The notes under the pieces: generated by a model
Seen by the model: the letters and a program-made list of their open reading frames with translations, nothing else
What the model was told of the DNA's origin: nothing
The model's database searches: none
Shown here: one piece after another, positions 8,327-16,673 of the stretch
Numbering within the stretch: the stretch's first letter is position 1
How the letters are laid out: each line of letters starts with the position of its first letter
Assembly (NCBI GenBank): GCA_014859655.1
Contig: JACUTT010000021.1
Location: 1-35,243 of the forward strand
Length of the DNA: 35,243 bases
Direction: 5' to 3'
Source of the DNA: Campylobacterales bacterium
GTDB taxonomy: Bacteria; Campylobacterota; Campylobacteria; Campylobacterales; Sulfurimonadaceae
Made by a program: the position numbers and the translations under genes

Positions 8327-9569
8327 ATTCAATGATGGGGTTTTAGAATTTTTAAGGGAGTCGCCGACACCGTTTCATGCGACAATGAAACTTTCACAGC
8401 GTTTGGAAGAAGCAGGATTTATAAGGCTGGATGAAGCAAGCAGTTGGAGTCTCAGCGCCGGCAACAGGTATTATTTGACGCGCAACGACTCGTCTGTGAT
8501 CGCCTTTATCTACGGAGAGGAGAACATTTGTGAAACGGGTATTGCCATGGTCGGTGCGCATACCGACAGCCCCTGCTTAAAACTCAAGCCCAATGCGCTT
8601 ACTTATAAGAAGAGTTATATCCAGCTTGGGGTAGAAGTCTACGGCGGCGCACTACTTCATCCCTGGTTTGACCGAGACCTCTCTCTTGCAGGGCGGGTCA
8701 GCGGCCTTAACGAGAAGGGAGACCTGGTACATTCTCTCATTGATTTCAAGTCTGCGATTGCGACGATACCCTCCCTGGCAATCCATCTGGACAGGGACGC
8801 CAATACTGCCCACTCGATCAATGCGCAGACGGATATTCCTCCTATTGTGATGCAGAGCGAGGAGGGGTGCTCTTTTGAGCAGATCCTGTGTAAAGAGAGC
8901 GGGCTCAAGGAGGTGCTGGATTTCGAGCTTCTCTTTTACGATACGCAGCCTCCGGCCTTTATCGGGCTGAACAGGGAGTTTTTGGCCTCGGCGCGTTTGG
9001 ATAACCTTCTTAGCTGCTATGTCGGCCTCAGCGCAATCACACAGGCATCTACACGCAAGAGCGCACTGTTGATCTGTTCGGATCACGAAGAGGTGGGAAG
9101 CAATTCTGCCTCAGGCGCTGCCGGACCATTCCTGGAGACCTTTCTGAAAAGAGTTCTCCCTGACCATGAAGCCTATGCTCGTATGATCGATGCTTCGATG
9201 ATGATCTCGGCAGACAATGCGCACGGATTGCATCCGAACTTCGAGGCCAAACATGACGAAAACCACGGCCCTATCCTCAACCAGGGTCCCGTGATCAAAC
9301 TCAATGCAAACCAGCGCTATGCCAGCAACTCGCAGACGGTTTCAATGTTCAAACTCCTATGCAAACAAAGCGGCGTGCCTTATCAGAGTTTTGTGACGCG
9401 TACAGACATGGGATGCGGCTCAACGATAGGACCGATCACGGCAACACGGATCGGCGTGAAAACCCTTGATGTCGGTCTCCCCACCTTTGCGATGCATTCG
9501 ATACGCGAGCTTGCCGGGGATAAAGATGCCCATATGCTCTATCGGGTCTTAAAACACTACTTCTTCTGA
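8313..9569 (+). CDS. apeB: M18 family aminopeptidase
   Basis: This is a zinc-dependent cytoplasmic aminopeptidase of the M18 (aspartyl aminopeptidase-like) family, 418 residues, which removes N-terminal residues from peptides. Ligand and catalytic motifs are all present in order: VGAHTDSPCLKLKP, YGGALLHPWFDRDLSLAGRV, SARLDNLLSCYVGL, SDHEEVGSNSASGA, SADNAHGLHPN, TDMGCGSTIGPITA and GLPTFAMHSIREL. Members form large dodecamers. The ATG at 8313 lies within the end of the ankyrin gene, so expression is coupled to it. The stop at 9569 is closely followed by a long A/G homopolymer tract. Confidence 0.95.
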   Translation: MQQSEFNDGVLEFLRESPTPFHATMKLSQRLEEAGFIRLDEASSWSLSAGNRYYLTRNDSSVIAFIYGEENICETGIAMVGAHTDSPCLKLKPNALTYKKSYIQLGVEVYGGALLHPWFDRDLSLAGRVSGLNEKGDLVHSLIDFKSAIATIPSLAIHLDRDANTAHSINAQTDIPPIVMQSEEGCSFEQILCKESGLKEVLDFELLFYDTQPPAFIGLNREFLASARLDNLLSCYVGLSAITQASTRKSALLICSDHEEVGSNSASGAAGPFLETFLKRVLPDHEAYARMIDASMMISADNAHGLHPNFEAKHDENHGPILNQGPVIKLNANQRYASNSQTVSMFKLLCKQSGVPYQSFVTRTDMGCGSTIGPITATRIGVKTLDVGLPTFAMHSIRELAGDKDAHMLYRVLKHYFF

Positions 9570-9573
9570 TCGT

Positions 9574-9945
9574 TTAGCAAGGAAAAAAAAAGGGGGGGGG
9601 GTCTTTCGCATTTTTTGAAGAGAGCTCCTGAAAATTGAATTCAGAGTGAAGCGCATCTTCGTGTTCTTGTAGAAGCCTCTATGTCTCTTCTTTGGCATCA
9701 TCAATCTTCTGCAAATGCTCACTCTGTATGGTGGTAAGTTTGGCCAGATAGGCCTTGAAGAACTCCTTGTCCTGCACGAGCAAGACGACATCTTCTCTCG
9801 GTGCCCATTTTCGTTAGATGTCGGGTTTTTCGCCAAATTCAAAAATGATATTTTCGTTCTTGGTCGAAAGTATGTATTTAGGTACCTGATAGGAGATAAA
9901 ATGCCTATTTGCGAAGTCGTGGAGAACCTGAATTACATAGTACAT
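9574..9945 (-). pseudogene. small pseudogene with two in-frame stops
   Basis: A 123-codon frame can be read from the ATG at 9945 (ribosome site AAGAG) to a TAA at 9574-9576. It is interrupted by TAA at 9814-9816 (codon 44) and TAG at 9679-9681 (codon 89). No frameshift is needed to join the parts. The pieces read like a genuine soluble protein: VPKYILSTKNENIIFEFG, then RKWAPREDVVLLVQDKEFF and IQSEHLQKIDDAKEE. No family is recognised. It lies just downstream of the histidine kinase gene, with 10 bases between the kinase stop and this start, so it was probably the last gene of that operon. The intact ORFs seen in other frames here lack ribosome sites and protein-like composition. Confidence 0.65.
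9583..9601. repeat. A9/G10 homopolymer tract
   Basis: Nine A (9583-9591) are followed directly by ten G (9592-9601). On the minus strand this is C10T9 and falls in the 3' end of the small pseudogene, where it would encode Pro and Phe runs. Poly-G tracts of this length slip during replication and drive phase variation in other Campylobacterota. Here the only coding frame running through it is already broken. Confidence 0.85.
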
Positions 9946-9955
9946 TATTCTGCTC

Positions 9956-11344
9956 TTATTGCTTTTCGATACTCAGGGTGAAACGCGCCCCGTCTTTTGT
10001 GTTTTGCGCACTGAGTTTTCCGTGATGTTTTTGCGCGATCTGCAGGCTCATGTAAAGGCCGATACCGGTTCCCTTTTTATCCTCTTTCGTCGTCACATTG
10101 GGTTTGAAAATATCCTTTATGATATTTTCAGGGATGCCGCCTGCATTGTCGACGATCTGCACGATGATATGATGTGCTGTCTCATTAAAACCGATAGCGA
10201 CCACGCGTTTTTCTATCTTGTTCTCATTAAAAGCATCTTTTGAATTGTTGATCAGGTTTAAGAGCAGGTGCTTGAACTCGTTTTCGTAACCGAGGACCTG
10301 GATATCTTTTTGCTCTTTTTGCTGTATCTCGATGTTGTTTTTGATCAGTTCGTCTTTGAGCAGGATACGAACAGAGTCGATACTGGCCTTTAAGGAGAAG
10401 GGTTTGATCTCTTTTGTCGGACGAAAAAAGTTTCTAAACTCGCTAAGCGTTGTCGTCATATGGTCGATTTGATAGTGGATGATATCGCTCATCTCATTAA
10501 TCTCTTGCGATTTTTGCGCGCTGATCTTTTCGGAATCGCACTTGATCAGGTCAGCGGCTATAGAGATCGCATTTAGGGGCTGTTTCCACTGATGCGCAAT
10601 CGCATCGACCATCTCGCCCATGGCCGCGAGACGCGACTGTTCTTTTAAAAGTGTATCTTTTTGCGAGACGTTCTCCATCTCTTCTTGCACACGTTTTTCC
10701 AAACGCTCTTTGTACCGGTCAAGTTTCCAATGGGCATTTCTAAGCTCCGCTGTGCGTTCTTCTACTTTTTCTTCGAGTGTTTCCGCCAGTTTTGCAAGCT
10801 TTTGCGTCTCGCGCCGAAGACGTGCTCTGGAGAGTTTCATGCTGAAGACATAATAGCCAAGAAGTAAGATGATGATCGCTTGTATCAGCATAAGCTGGAA
10901 GAGTTCATAGGTGCTTAGCTGAAGTTTTGTCTGCTTGAAAATTTGCGCAGCCACGACAAGAAAATTATAAGCAGCGATCCAAAAAAGGGCGGTTCTGTAG
11001 GGGCGCAGCAAGATGGCGGGAATAGGGTAGATAACCAAGAATATCACAGCCTCAAGCGCACTCGGCGTTGTGGCAAATCCCGTAAAAAAGAACAGAAAAG
11101 AAAAGGCGAGGGTGATATTGGTGAGGATAGAAACATCCACGCTGTTGCGAAGGACGAGCACCCCGATTAAAACACTAAAGAAAGAGAGGATAAGTCCAAC
11201 ATTCGCATCTATAATATTGTGCAGAAAATAGTTCAGGCTTCCCAAAACAATACCGGAGAAAAAGGTAGTTGTCAGCAAGATAAGCAGCATCTTCGACTCA
11301 TCCGTATGGGCATTGGAAAAAAATGAGAAAGTTCTTTGGATCAC
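9956..11344 (-). CDS. membrane-bound sensor histidine kinase
   Basis: The 462-residue protein is a sensor kinase of unknown signal. The N-terminal third (about 18-168) holds about six hydrophobic segments with short loops and no large periplasmic domain, so it probably senses something in or at the membrane. A coiled coil (about 172-240) leads to the phosphorylated-His box AIAHQWKQPLN (H251). The catalytic domain has LLLNLINNSKDAF (N box), DNAGGIPENI (G1) and GTGIGLYMS (G2). The HQWKQPL form is common among Campylobacterota kinases. The start is GTG at 11344, chosen because AAGGTGG lies upstream. No response regulator adjoins it; a small pseudogene follows. Confidence 0.92.
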   Translation of the reverse strand: MIQRTFSFFSNAHTDESKMLLILLTTTFFSGIVLGSLNYFLHNIIDANVGLILSFFSVLIGVLVLRNSVDVSILTNITLAFSFLFFFTGFATTPSALEAVIFLVIYPIPAILLRPYRTALFWIAAYNFLVVAAQIFKQTKLQLSTYELFQLMLIQAIIILLLGYYVFSMKLSRARLRRETQKLAKLAETLEEKVEERTAELRNAHWKLDRYKERLEKRVQEEMENVSQKDTLLKEQSRLAAMGEMVDAIAHQWKQPLNAISIAADLIKCDSEKISAQKSQEINEMSDIIHYQIDHMTTTLSEFRNFFRPTKEIKPFSLKASIDSVRILLKDELIKNNIEIQQKEQKDIQVLGYENEFKHLLLNLINNSKDAFNENKIEKRVVAIGFNETAHHIIVQIVDNAGGIPENIIKDIFKPNVTTKEDKKGTGIGLYMSLQIAQKHHGKLSAQNTKDGARFTLSIEKQ

Positions 11345-11502
11345 GCGCCACCTTGGTGTTTTAGTACTGTTATATTAGCTAAAAAAGAGATGAATCTGCT
11401 GAATTTTGTATAAGGATTTGTTTTAATTAAGAGGATGAGTAAAAATGAAATTTTTAGAAAATAGCAAAGAGATGGTTAAATTTAAAAATATTAAAAACGC
11501 GT

Positions 11503-11508
11503 TATACT
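11503..11508 (+). promoter_or_regulatory. -10 box for flgS
   Basis: TATACT in an AT-rich stretch lies 28 bases before the ATG at 11537. A GTG at 11513 would lie at or before the expected transcription start, which favours the later ATG. Confidence 0.5.
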
Positions 11509-11536
11509 TGCTGTGATTATCCTAAAAAAGAGACCT

Positions 11537-12529
11537 ATGCCAGAAAATAATGATGAGATTTTAGAACAACTTCAGATGCTGATTTCGCAGACCTATAAGG
11601 TCGAAGAGGAGTATAAGACCCTGCGCAGCTCCTATGACCACCTCCAGGGCACGATAGAAAATCTTATTGAGTTTTTGCCCAATGCCCTCTGGGTCGTCTT
11701 TGAAAGCGGAGAGATCTTTACCCAAAACTCCCGAGCCAAAGAGCTGTCGCGTCTTTTGGATGTCATGGACTGGGAAAAGAGCGATTATGAGATCAATTTT
11801 GAAGAGCAGAGTTACCTGATCAAAATCAGCAGCTACAAGGACAAGATCCTTGTCTCTGCCACTGATATCACCGAACAAAAACGCAAAGAGAACCTGGCCA
11901 CCATGGGACAGATGGCGGCGCATCTCTCCCACGAGATACGAAACCCCATAGGCTCAATCTCACTGCTAACATCAACGCTGATGAAGCGCGTAAAGCTGGA
12001 AAACAAGCCGATCGTTTTGGAAATCCAGAAGTCGGTTTACCGCATAGAGCGCATTATTAAGGCGACATTGATGTTTTCCAAAGGGGTGCAGGCGGTAAGT
12101 TCGACTTTGAAATGGAGCGATATTCTTGAAGATATAGAGCTCTCCATCGGCTATTACTCCTATAGCAAGGAGATACGCTTTGAGTTTCCCAACGCTGATT
12201 TTGAGATTGAGGGGGATATCGATCTGCTCTCTATGCTCTTTAGCAATTTTATCTTCAATGCGATCGATGCCATAGAAGAGGACGAAAACGATGAGGGAGA
12301 GATAAGCATCACCTATGAGGATGAGGGTGCCTTCCATCTCTTTAGAGTCTACGACTCAGGTCTGGCCATTGAAAACAGAAAGGCGCTTTTTCAAGCCTTT
12401 AAGAGTACAAAAGAGAAGGGAAACGGACTGGGCCTGGTCCTCTCCGCGCAGATAGCCCAGGCGCATGGAGGGGAGGTCTCCTTGTTCGAGGGGGAGAAAA
12501 AGTGCTTTGAAATACGACTGGGGAAATAA
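11537..12529 (+). CDS. flgS: FlgS-like cytoplasmic histidine kinase (flagellar gene control)
   Basis: FlgS phosphorylates the NtrC-type activator FlgR, which turns on sigma-54 flagellar genes in Campylobacter and Helicobacter. The 330-residue protein has no membrane segment. A coiled coil (about 5-45) and a PAS-like region (about 45-112, ending VSATDITEQ) precede the His box AAHLSHEIRNPIGSISLL (H132). The catalytic part has FSNFIFNAIDAIEED (N box), VYDSGLAI (a degenerate G1) and KGNGLGLVLS (G2). The His-box helix and the following KSVYRIERIIKATLMFSKG are close to what I recall of Campylobacter FlgS. The ATG at 11537 has AAAAAGAG upstream. flgR is not in the window, as is often the case. A generic NtrB-like kinase is the alternative. 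Confidence 0.8.
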   Translation: MPENNDEILEQLQMLISQTYKVEEEYKTLRSSYDHLQGTIENLIEFLPNALWVVFESGEIFTQNSRAKELSRLLDVMDWEKSDYEINFEEQSYLIKISSYKDKILVSATDITEQKRKENLATMGQMAAHLSHEIRNPIGSISLLTSTLMKRVKLENKPIVLEIQKSVYRIERIIKATLMFSKGVQAVSSTLKWSDILEDIELSIGYYSYSKEIRFEFPNADFEIEGDIDLLSMLFSNFIFNAIDAIEEDENDEGEISITYEDEGAFHLFRVYDSGLAIENRKALFQAFKSTKEKGNGLGLVLSAQIAQAHGGEVSLFEGEKKCFEIRLGK

Positions 12530-12548
12530 CTTTCCCTTAGTCGTATTT
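12509..12548 (+). terminator. long hairpin spanning the flgS stop codon
   Basis: AAATACGACT (12510-12519) pairs with AGTCGTATTT (12539-12548), and GGGAAA with TTTCCC inside it, with two unpaired T. The flgS stop TAA lies in the loop. There is only a short T-run after it, so it may be a terminator or an mRNA 3'-end stabiliser. Confidence 0.6.
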
Positions 12549-12639
12549 AGAGGTGCCCTTCAGAAAGATCGCTGCGCGTGAGCGCCACGGCTTTTCAATC
12601 TGTCACACTTGTACAAAATAATAAATATGGAGGCCTAAA

Positions 12640-13062
12640 ATGACTACAGAAGAAAAAGAGTTACTACACTCAGTTAGAGCAGATATGCTTAATCTTGGAG
12701 CTTCTTTTAATAAACTAATTGAAGCTCTCGTACCAATTACAGAAATAATCCAAAGACAAGAAGCAAAGATTGATAGTAATGCTGCTGCGGTTGAGTTGAT
12801 GCTTAGGGAGCTTGCGAAAACACAAGGGTTGATCAGCGAAGGCTTTGGAGAAGAAATGGAAGCGGGGAACCGAGGGCATAAAAATGTAATTGATGCCATT
12901 AATAACGTCGTAAGAAATCAACTCACTGACAATAAAAATGTTAGCGCTATCTGGAATGTTGTGAGCACTACCGACAAGAAAGTGGATGAATCGTTCAAGA
13001 GCATTTTGTCAAAAATTGGAAGTCTAAATGCGACACTAGACAATCAGTGGGCCAACCGGTAG
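12640..13062 (+). CDS. orphan helical protein, unknown function
   Basis: No family is recognised. The 140-residue product has no signal peptide or membrane segment and is probably almost all alpha-helical, with heptad-like hydrophobic spacing (LLHSVRADMLNL, then LVPITEIIQRQEAKI and VISTT-like stretches further on). It may form a coiled coil. The start at 12640 has a strong ribosome site (GGAGG, 7 bases upstream), so it is likely expressed. It lies in a small patch between flgS and lolA that is more A-rich and whose codon choice differs from the neighbouring housekeeping genes. It precedes another orphan gene by 30 bases. The context suggests a recently acquired or fast-evolving two-gene unit. 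Confidence 0.7.
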   Translation: MTTEEKELLHSVRADMLNLGASFNKLIEALVPITEIIQRQEAKIDSNAAAVELMLRELAKTQGLISEGFGEEMEAGNRGHKNVIDAINNVVRNQLTDNKNVSAIWNVVSTTDKKVDESFKSILSKIGSLNATLDNQWANR

Positions 13063-13092
13063 TTTAAATAATTTAATAACAAGGATAATTGA

Positions 13093-13380
13093 ATGGGGAC
13101 ACAAAAAACGCAAGGCCCTCGTAGTGATCTAGGCAACTCTGAGCAAACCAGCAACGTAGCCAGCGGCAACATCTCCCCGCTGACAAGCTTTACCCACTCT
13201 GACAGGTATCGTTTTGGTTCCATTAGTAATATTGAATGTGATGATGAGCTTGGGGAGAGAGAACAGTATAACTACTTTATTGGTGCTACTGATAAGCTTG
13301 CTTCTTGGGGGTCGGATACGTTCTCTCCGGAGGATACTCCGGGGTATCCGCTATCATTGTTGCGCGAGCGCTTCTGCTAG
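13093..13380 (+). CDS. short orphan ORF, unknown function
   Basis: This 95-residue frame starts at an ATG with AAGGA about 11 bases upstream and follows the previous orphan gene by 30 bases. It is rich in Ser, Gly, Asp and Glu and has no membrane segment or known motif; the middle (FGSISNIECDDELGEREQ) looks soluble. The last 20 codons coincide with several overlapping inverted repeats, so the end of the frame may be shaped by structured DNA and may not be a conserved C-terminus. It could be the truncated start of a longer protein. An overlapping frame at 13214-13420 has no ribosome site and is not accepted. Confidence 0.45.
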   Translation: MGTQKTQGPRSDLGNSEQTSNVASGNISPLTSFTHSDRYRFGSISNIECDDELGEREQYNYFIGATDKLASWGSDTFSPEDTPGYPLSLLRERFC

Positions 13381-13401
13381 CATTGCGCAAAAGCAAAGCA
13401 G
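13327..13401. repeat. cluster of nested inverted repeats
   Basis: In 75 bases there are four inverted pairs. CCGGAG/CTCCGG (13327-13342) and GGATAC/GTATCC (13332-13349) overlap and exclude each other. TTGCGC/GCGCAA lies at 13360-13390, and CTGCT/AGCAG at 13374-13401. They cover the end of the short orphan ORF and the gap before lolA. They could act as a terminator between convergent genes or mark the edge of an inserted segment. Confidence 0.65.
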
Positions 13402-13410
13402 TCTGCATTT

Positions 13411-13926
13411 CTACTCTTGAATGATGTCAAACTCTTTGGGGATTTTTGGCGTGAAGAGGCTCTGTTCCATCGGGCGGTTTTGTTTCTGTTTGCTAAAGCG
13501 GATCTGCACCTTGTTCTCAAGCGGGTCGGTGTAGGAGAGTGCCTCGATCACGCCGTCTCTCTCTTTGAGCGTAAAAGAGATGTTTTTGTAGATCGCCTTA
13601 TAGTGGTTCTTGTCAACGATCTGCGCGGAGGCGAGAATACCGAAAAAGTCGATCTCGCCCTCTAGCTTCTTGACGATAGCCTGTTCAAGTTCAGGCTCAA
13701 CGATGACTGCAAACTTGCTGTTGACATAGATCTTTTTGTTGATAGGATCAGTGTAGAGCCATAAGACCGAATTGGGACGTTTGGCATGCATCGTCCCTGC
13801 GTATGTCAGCGTTTTGTTCTCTTCATCGGTGATCGTCTGAACAAAATCGGCTTCAAAGTTTTGGATATTTTCCCCGAAGGCAAAGAGCGAACTCATAAGA
13901 AGGCTTAAAACTAAAATGTATTTCAT
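13411..13926 (-). CDS. lolA: Outer-membrane lipoprotein carrier LolA
   Basis: LolA carries lipoproteins across the periplasm from the LolCDE transporter to the outer membrane. The 171-residue protein starts with a signal peptide (MKYILVLSLLMSSLFAFG). The family opening NFEADFVQTITDEENKTLTYAGTMHAKRPNSVLWLYTDP matches the first strands of the open barrel, with a variant of the RP-x-x-x-W element. Further strands include KKIYVNSKFAVIVEPELEQ and the end SLFTPKIPKEFDIIQ. The ATG at 13926 has AAGGA upstream. It diverges from secA, and a LolC/E-type permease lies on the far side of secA, so lipoprotein export genes cluster here. Confidence 0.9.
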   Translation of the reverse strand: MKYILVLSLLMSSLFAFGENIQNFEADFVQTITDEENKTLTYAGTMHAKRPNSVLWLYTDPINKKIYVNSKFAVIVEPELEQAIVKKLEGEIDFFGILASAQIVDKNHYKAIYKNISFTLKERDGVIEALSYTDPLENKVQIRFSKQKQNRPMEQSLFTPKIPKEFDIIQE

Positions 13927-14102
13927 GATCTTTCCTTGTGTAAAAAAAGAAGTCTACCGTTTTCCGGCTTGCAGGCGATTGAACCGCGCTGCAGCAGATG
14001 AAAAGCTCTTTTAGGATGATCATAGATTTAATATGATAAAATCGGCCAATTTTAAACAGGGGTTTGTTTAAAAATACCCTAAACCATACAAAGTAGGTAT
14101 AT

Positions 14103-16673
14103 ATGCTTCAACGGATGCTAGGCAAAGTGTTTGGAACAAAAAATGATCGTGAACTTAAAAAATATGAACGTCGTGTTAAACAGATCAATGATCTCGAACC
14201 AAAATATGAAAAGCTCAATGATGAAGAACTGAAGGATGCGTTTAATGCGATAAAGCTCTCCGTTTTGAACGAAGAGAAGCGTCTGGACGATGTTCTGGTC
14301 GACTCCTTTGCCATAACGCGTGAGGCGAGCCGGCGTGTGCTTGGAATGCGCCATTTTGATGTGCAGCTTGTCGGCGGTATGGTACTGCATGAGGGGCGCA
14401 TCGCCGAGATGAAGACGGGGGAAGGGAAAACCCTGGTCGCTACTCTGGCCGTTATTCTCAATGCAATGAAGTCCAAGGGCGTGCATGTCGTCACGGTCAA
14501 TGACTATCTTGCCCAGCGTGATGCGGGCGAGATGAGCGCACTGTATGCGTTTTTGGGCTATAGCACGGGCGTTATTCTGGAGACGGAGTATGACCCCGCC
14601 GTCAAGCGTCGGCAATACCTCAGTGACATCACCTACGGAACAAACAACGAGTTCGGTTTTGACTATCTGCGCGACAATATGTCCTACTCACGCGAGCAGA
14701 TGGTGCAGCGCGAACACGCCTTTGTTATCGTGGATGAGGTGGATTCTATCCTTATCGATGAGGCGCGTACCCCGCTTATCATCTCCGGTCCGACCAACCG
14801 CAAAGTCGCAAACTTCGCAAAATCCGACAGTGTCGCCAAGGCGCTGCTCAAAGACGAGCACTTCAGCGTCGATGAGAAGGACCGGGTTATCTTGATCACC
14901 GAAGAGGGGATCGCAAAGGCGGAAGAGCTTTTTGAGGTCGAAAACCTTTACAGTCCACAAAATGCGGAGCTTTCCCACTACCTCGACAATGCGCTTAAGG
15001 CGAACTACCTCTTTGAGCCCGACGTGGATTATGTCCTGCGTGATGGTGAAGTCGTCATCGTGGATGAGTTTACCGGGCGCCTGAGCGAAGGACGCCGTTA
15101 TTCAGAAGGGCTGCACCAGGCACTGGAGGCAAAAGAGAAGGTCACCATCAAAGAAGAGACCCAGACACTCGCCGACATCACCTTCCAGAACTATTTCAGG
15201 ATGTACGACAAGCTGGCGGGGATGACGGGTACAGCGCAGACCGAAGCGACCGAGTTTGCCCAGATATACAGCCTCGACGTTGTCTCCATCCCCACAAACC
15301 TCCCGGTCAACAGAGAAGATCTCAATGACCTTATTTACAAAACTGAGCTGGAGAAATTTGAAGCGGTGATGCTCAAGGTAAAAGAGCTCAATGCCAAAGG
15401 GCAGCCGGTGCTTATCGGTACGGCCTCTATAGAGAAGTCCGAGGCCCTGCACGCTTTCTTGGCTAAGGCGAAGATCCCCCACACGGTCTTGAATGCGAAA
15501 CAGCATGCCCAAGAGGGTGAGATCATTAAAAATGCCGGACAGAAGGGTGCGGTAACGATCGCTACCAATATGGCCGGACGCGGAGTCGATATCAAGATCA
15601 CCGAAGAGGTTAAGGCCCTGGGCGGACTCTACATCATTGGTACGGAACGTCATGAAAACCGCCGTATCGACAACCAGCTGCGCGGGCGTGCAGGCCGCCA
15701 GGGCGATCCGGGAACCAGCCAGTTTTACCTGAGCCTGGAAGACAACCTTCTACGTATCTTCGGTTCGGAGAGGATCAAAACGATCATGGAGCGTCTGGGT
15801 GTAGAAGACGGCGAATACATCGAGTCACGTATGGTGACACGTGCTGTCGAAAAAGCGCAGAAAAAAGTCGAGACGATGCATTTTGAAGGGCGCAAGCAGA
15901 TCGTCGAGTATGATGATGTGGCCAACGAGCAGAGAAAGATCGTCTACAAGTTTAGAAACGACATCTTGAATCCGGACTATGATATTGACAAGAAAGTCGA
16001 CAGTATCCGCGCGGAGTATGTTGTAGGCACTCTTATGAACTGCGGTATCTTTGACGGACAGAGCAGCGAGGATTTCAATCTGGAAAAACTCTCTCTGCTT
16101 TTCAAAGAAGAGATCAACCAGGATATAGAGACAGATGAGCTGAAAGACAAAGAGTATGAAGAACTTGAAAACTATGTTACAGAGACGATCAAAGGCGCTT
16201 ATGACGAGAAGATGTCTGTGCTTGACGATGAGATTCGCCTGGCCGTTGAGCGGGAGATCTTTTTGAAGACTCTGGACCAAACCTGGCGTGACCACCTCTA
16301 CCAGATGGACACGATGAAAACCGGCATACGTCTGCGCGCCTATAACCAGAAAGACCCTCTGGTCGAGTTCAAAAAGGAGTCTTATAACCTCTTCTCGGAA
16401 CTGGTCGAGTCGATCAAGTTCGAGACGATCAAGATGCTTCAGATCATTCAGTTCAAAGCAGCAGAAGAGGAGGCCGAAGCCCTGGTGGAGCAGCGCGAGA
16501 TAGAAAAGCGCCGTGACGAGATGAACATGCACCTCTCGCACGAAGAGATCTCTGCAATAGACAAGAAGATCGCACGCAATGATCCCTGTCCTTGCGGTTC
16601 GGGCAAAAAATACAAAAACTGTTGCGGCACAAGCGGTCCTAAAAAAGGCGCATTGGCTCAAGGCAACGCGTGA
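14103..16673 (+). CDS. secA: Preprotein translocase ATPase SecA
   Basis: SecA drives unfolded preproteins through SecYEG. The 856-residue protein is full length. Visible are Walker [16 protein letters not shown] (about 101-115), the Walker B region [16 protein letters not shown] (about 206-221), the preprotein-binding and motif-III stretches ([13 protein letters not shown]), [10 protein letters not shown], and [23 protein letters not shown] in the second ATPase lobe. The C-terminus ends in the zinc-binding tail [16 protein letters not shown], which contacts SecB or the ribosome. The ATG follows AAAGTAGG. The stop overlaps the next start as GTGA, so the downstream Lol permease is translationally coupled. 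Confidence 0.98.
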   Translation: MLQRMLGKVFGTKNDRELKKYERRVKQINDLEPKYEKLNDEELKDAFNAIKLSVLNEEKRLDDVLVDSFAITREASRRVLGMRHFDVQLVGGMVLHEGRIAEMKTGEGKTLVATLAVILNAMKSKGVHVVTVNDYLAQRDAGEMSALYAFLGYSTGVILETEYDPAVKRRQYLSDITYGTNNEFGFDYLRDNMSYSREQMVQREHAFVIVDEVDSILIDEARTPLIISGPTNRKVANFAKSDSVAKALLKDEHFSVDEKDRVILITEEGIAKAEELFEVENLYSPQNAELSHYLDNALKANYLFEPDVDYVLRDGEVVIVDEFTGRLSEGRRYSEGLHQALEAKEKVTIKEETQTLADITFQNYFRMYDKLAGMTGTAQTEATEFAQIYSLDVVSIPTNLPVNREDLNDLIYKTELEKFEAVMLKVKELNAKGQPVLIGTASIEKSEALHAFLAKAKIPHTVLNAKQHAQEGEIIKNAGQKGAVTIATNMAGRGVDIKITEEVKALGGLYIIGTERHENRRIDNQLRGRAGRQGDPGTSQFYLSLEDNLLRIFGSERIKTIMERLGVEDGEYIESRMVTRAVEKAQKKVETMHFEGRKQIVEYDDVANEQRKIVYKFRNDILNPDYDIDKKVDSIRAEYVVGTLMNCGIFDGQSSEDFNLEKLSLLFKEEINQDIETDELKDKEYEELENYVTETIKGAYDEKMSVLDDEIRLAVEREIFLKTLDQTWRDHLYQMDTMKTGIRLRAYNQKDPLVEFKKESYNLFSELVESIKFETIKMLQIIQFKAAEEEAEALVEQREIEKRRDEMNMHLSHEEISAIDKKIARNDPCPCGSGKKYKNCCGTSGPKKGALAQGNA

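Noticed and set aside
8652-9086. Minus-strand frames inside apeB
   Set aside because: These are shadows of a complete M18 aminopeptidase with all metal and catalytic motifs in place.
9549-9842. Open frame of 97 codons on the minus strand and another of 88 codons on the plus strand (9715-9981)
   Set aside because: Neither has a ribosome site or protein-like composition. A third frame with two stops reads as a degraded real protein.
13214-13420. A 68-codon Leu/Ser/Arg-rich frame overlapping the 95-residue orphan ORF
   Set aside because: It has no ribosome site and its end runs through the inverted-repeat cluster; the 13093 frame has a better start signal.
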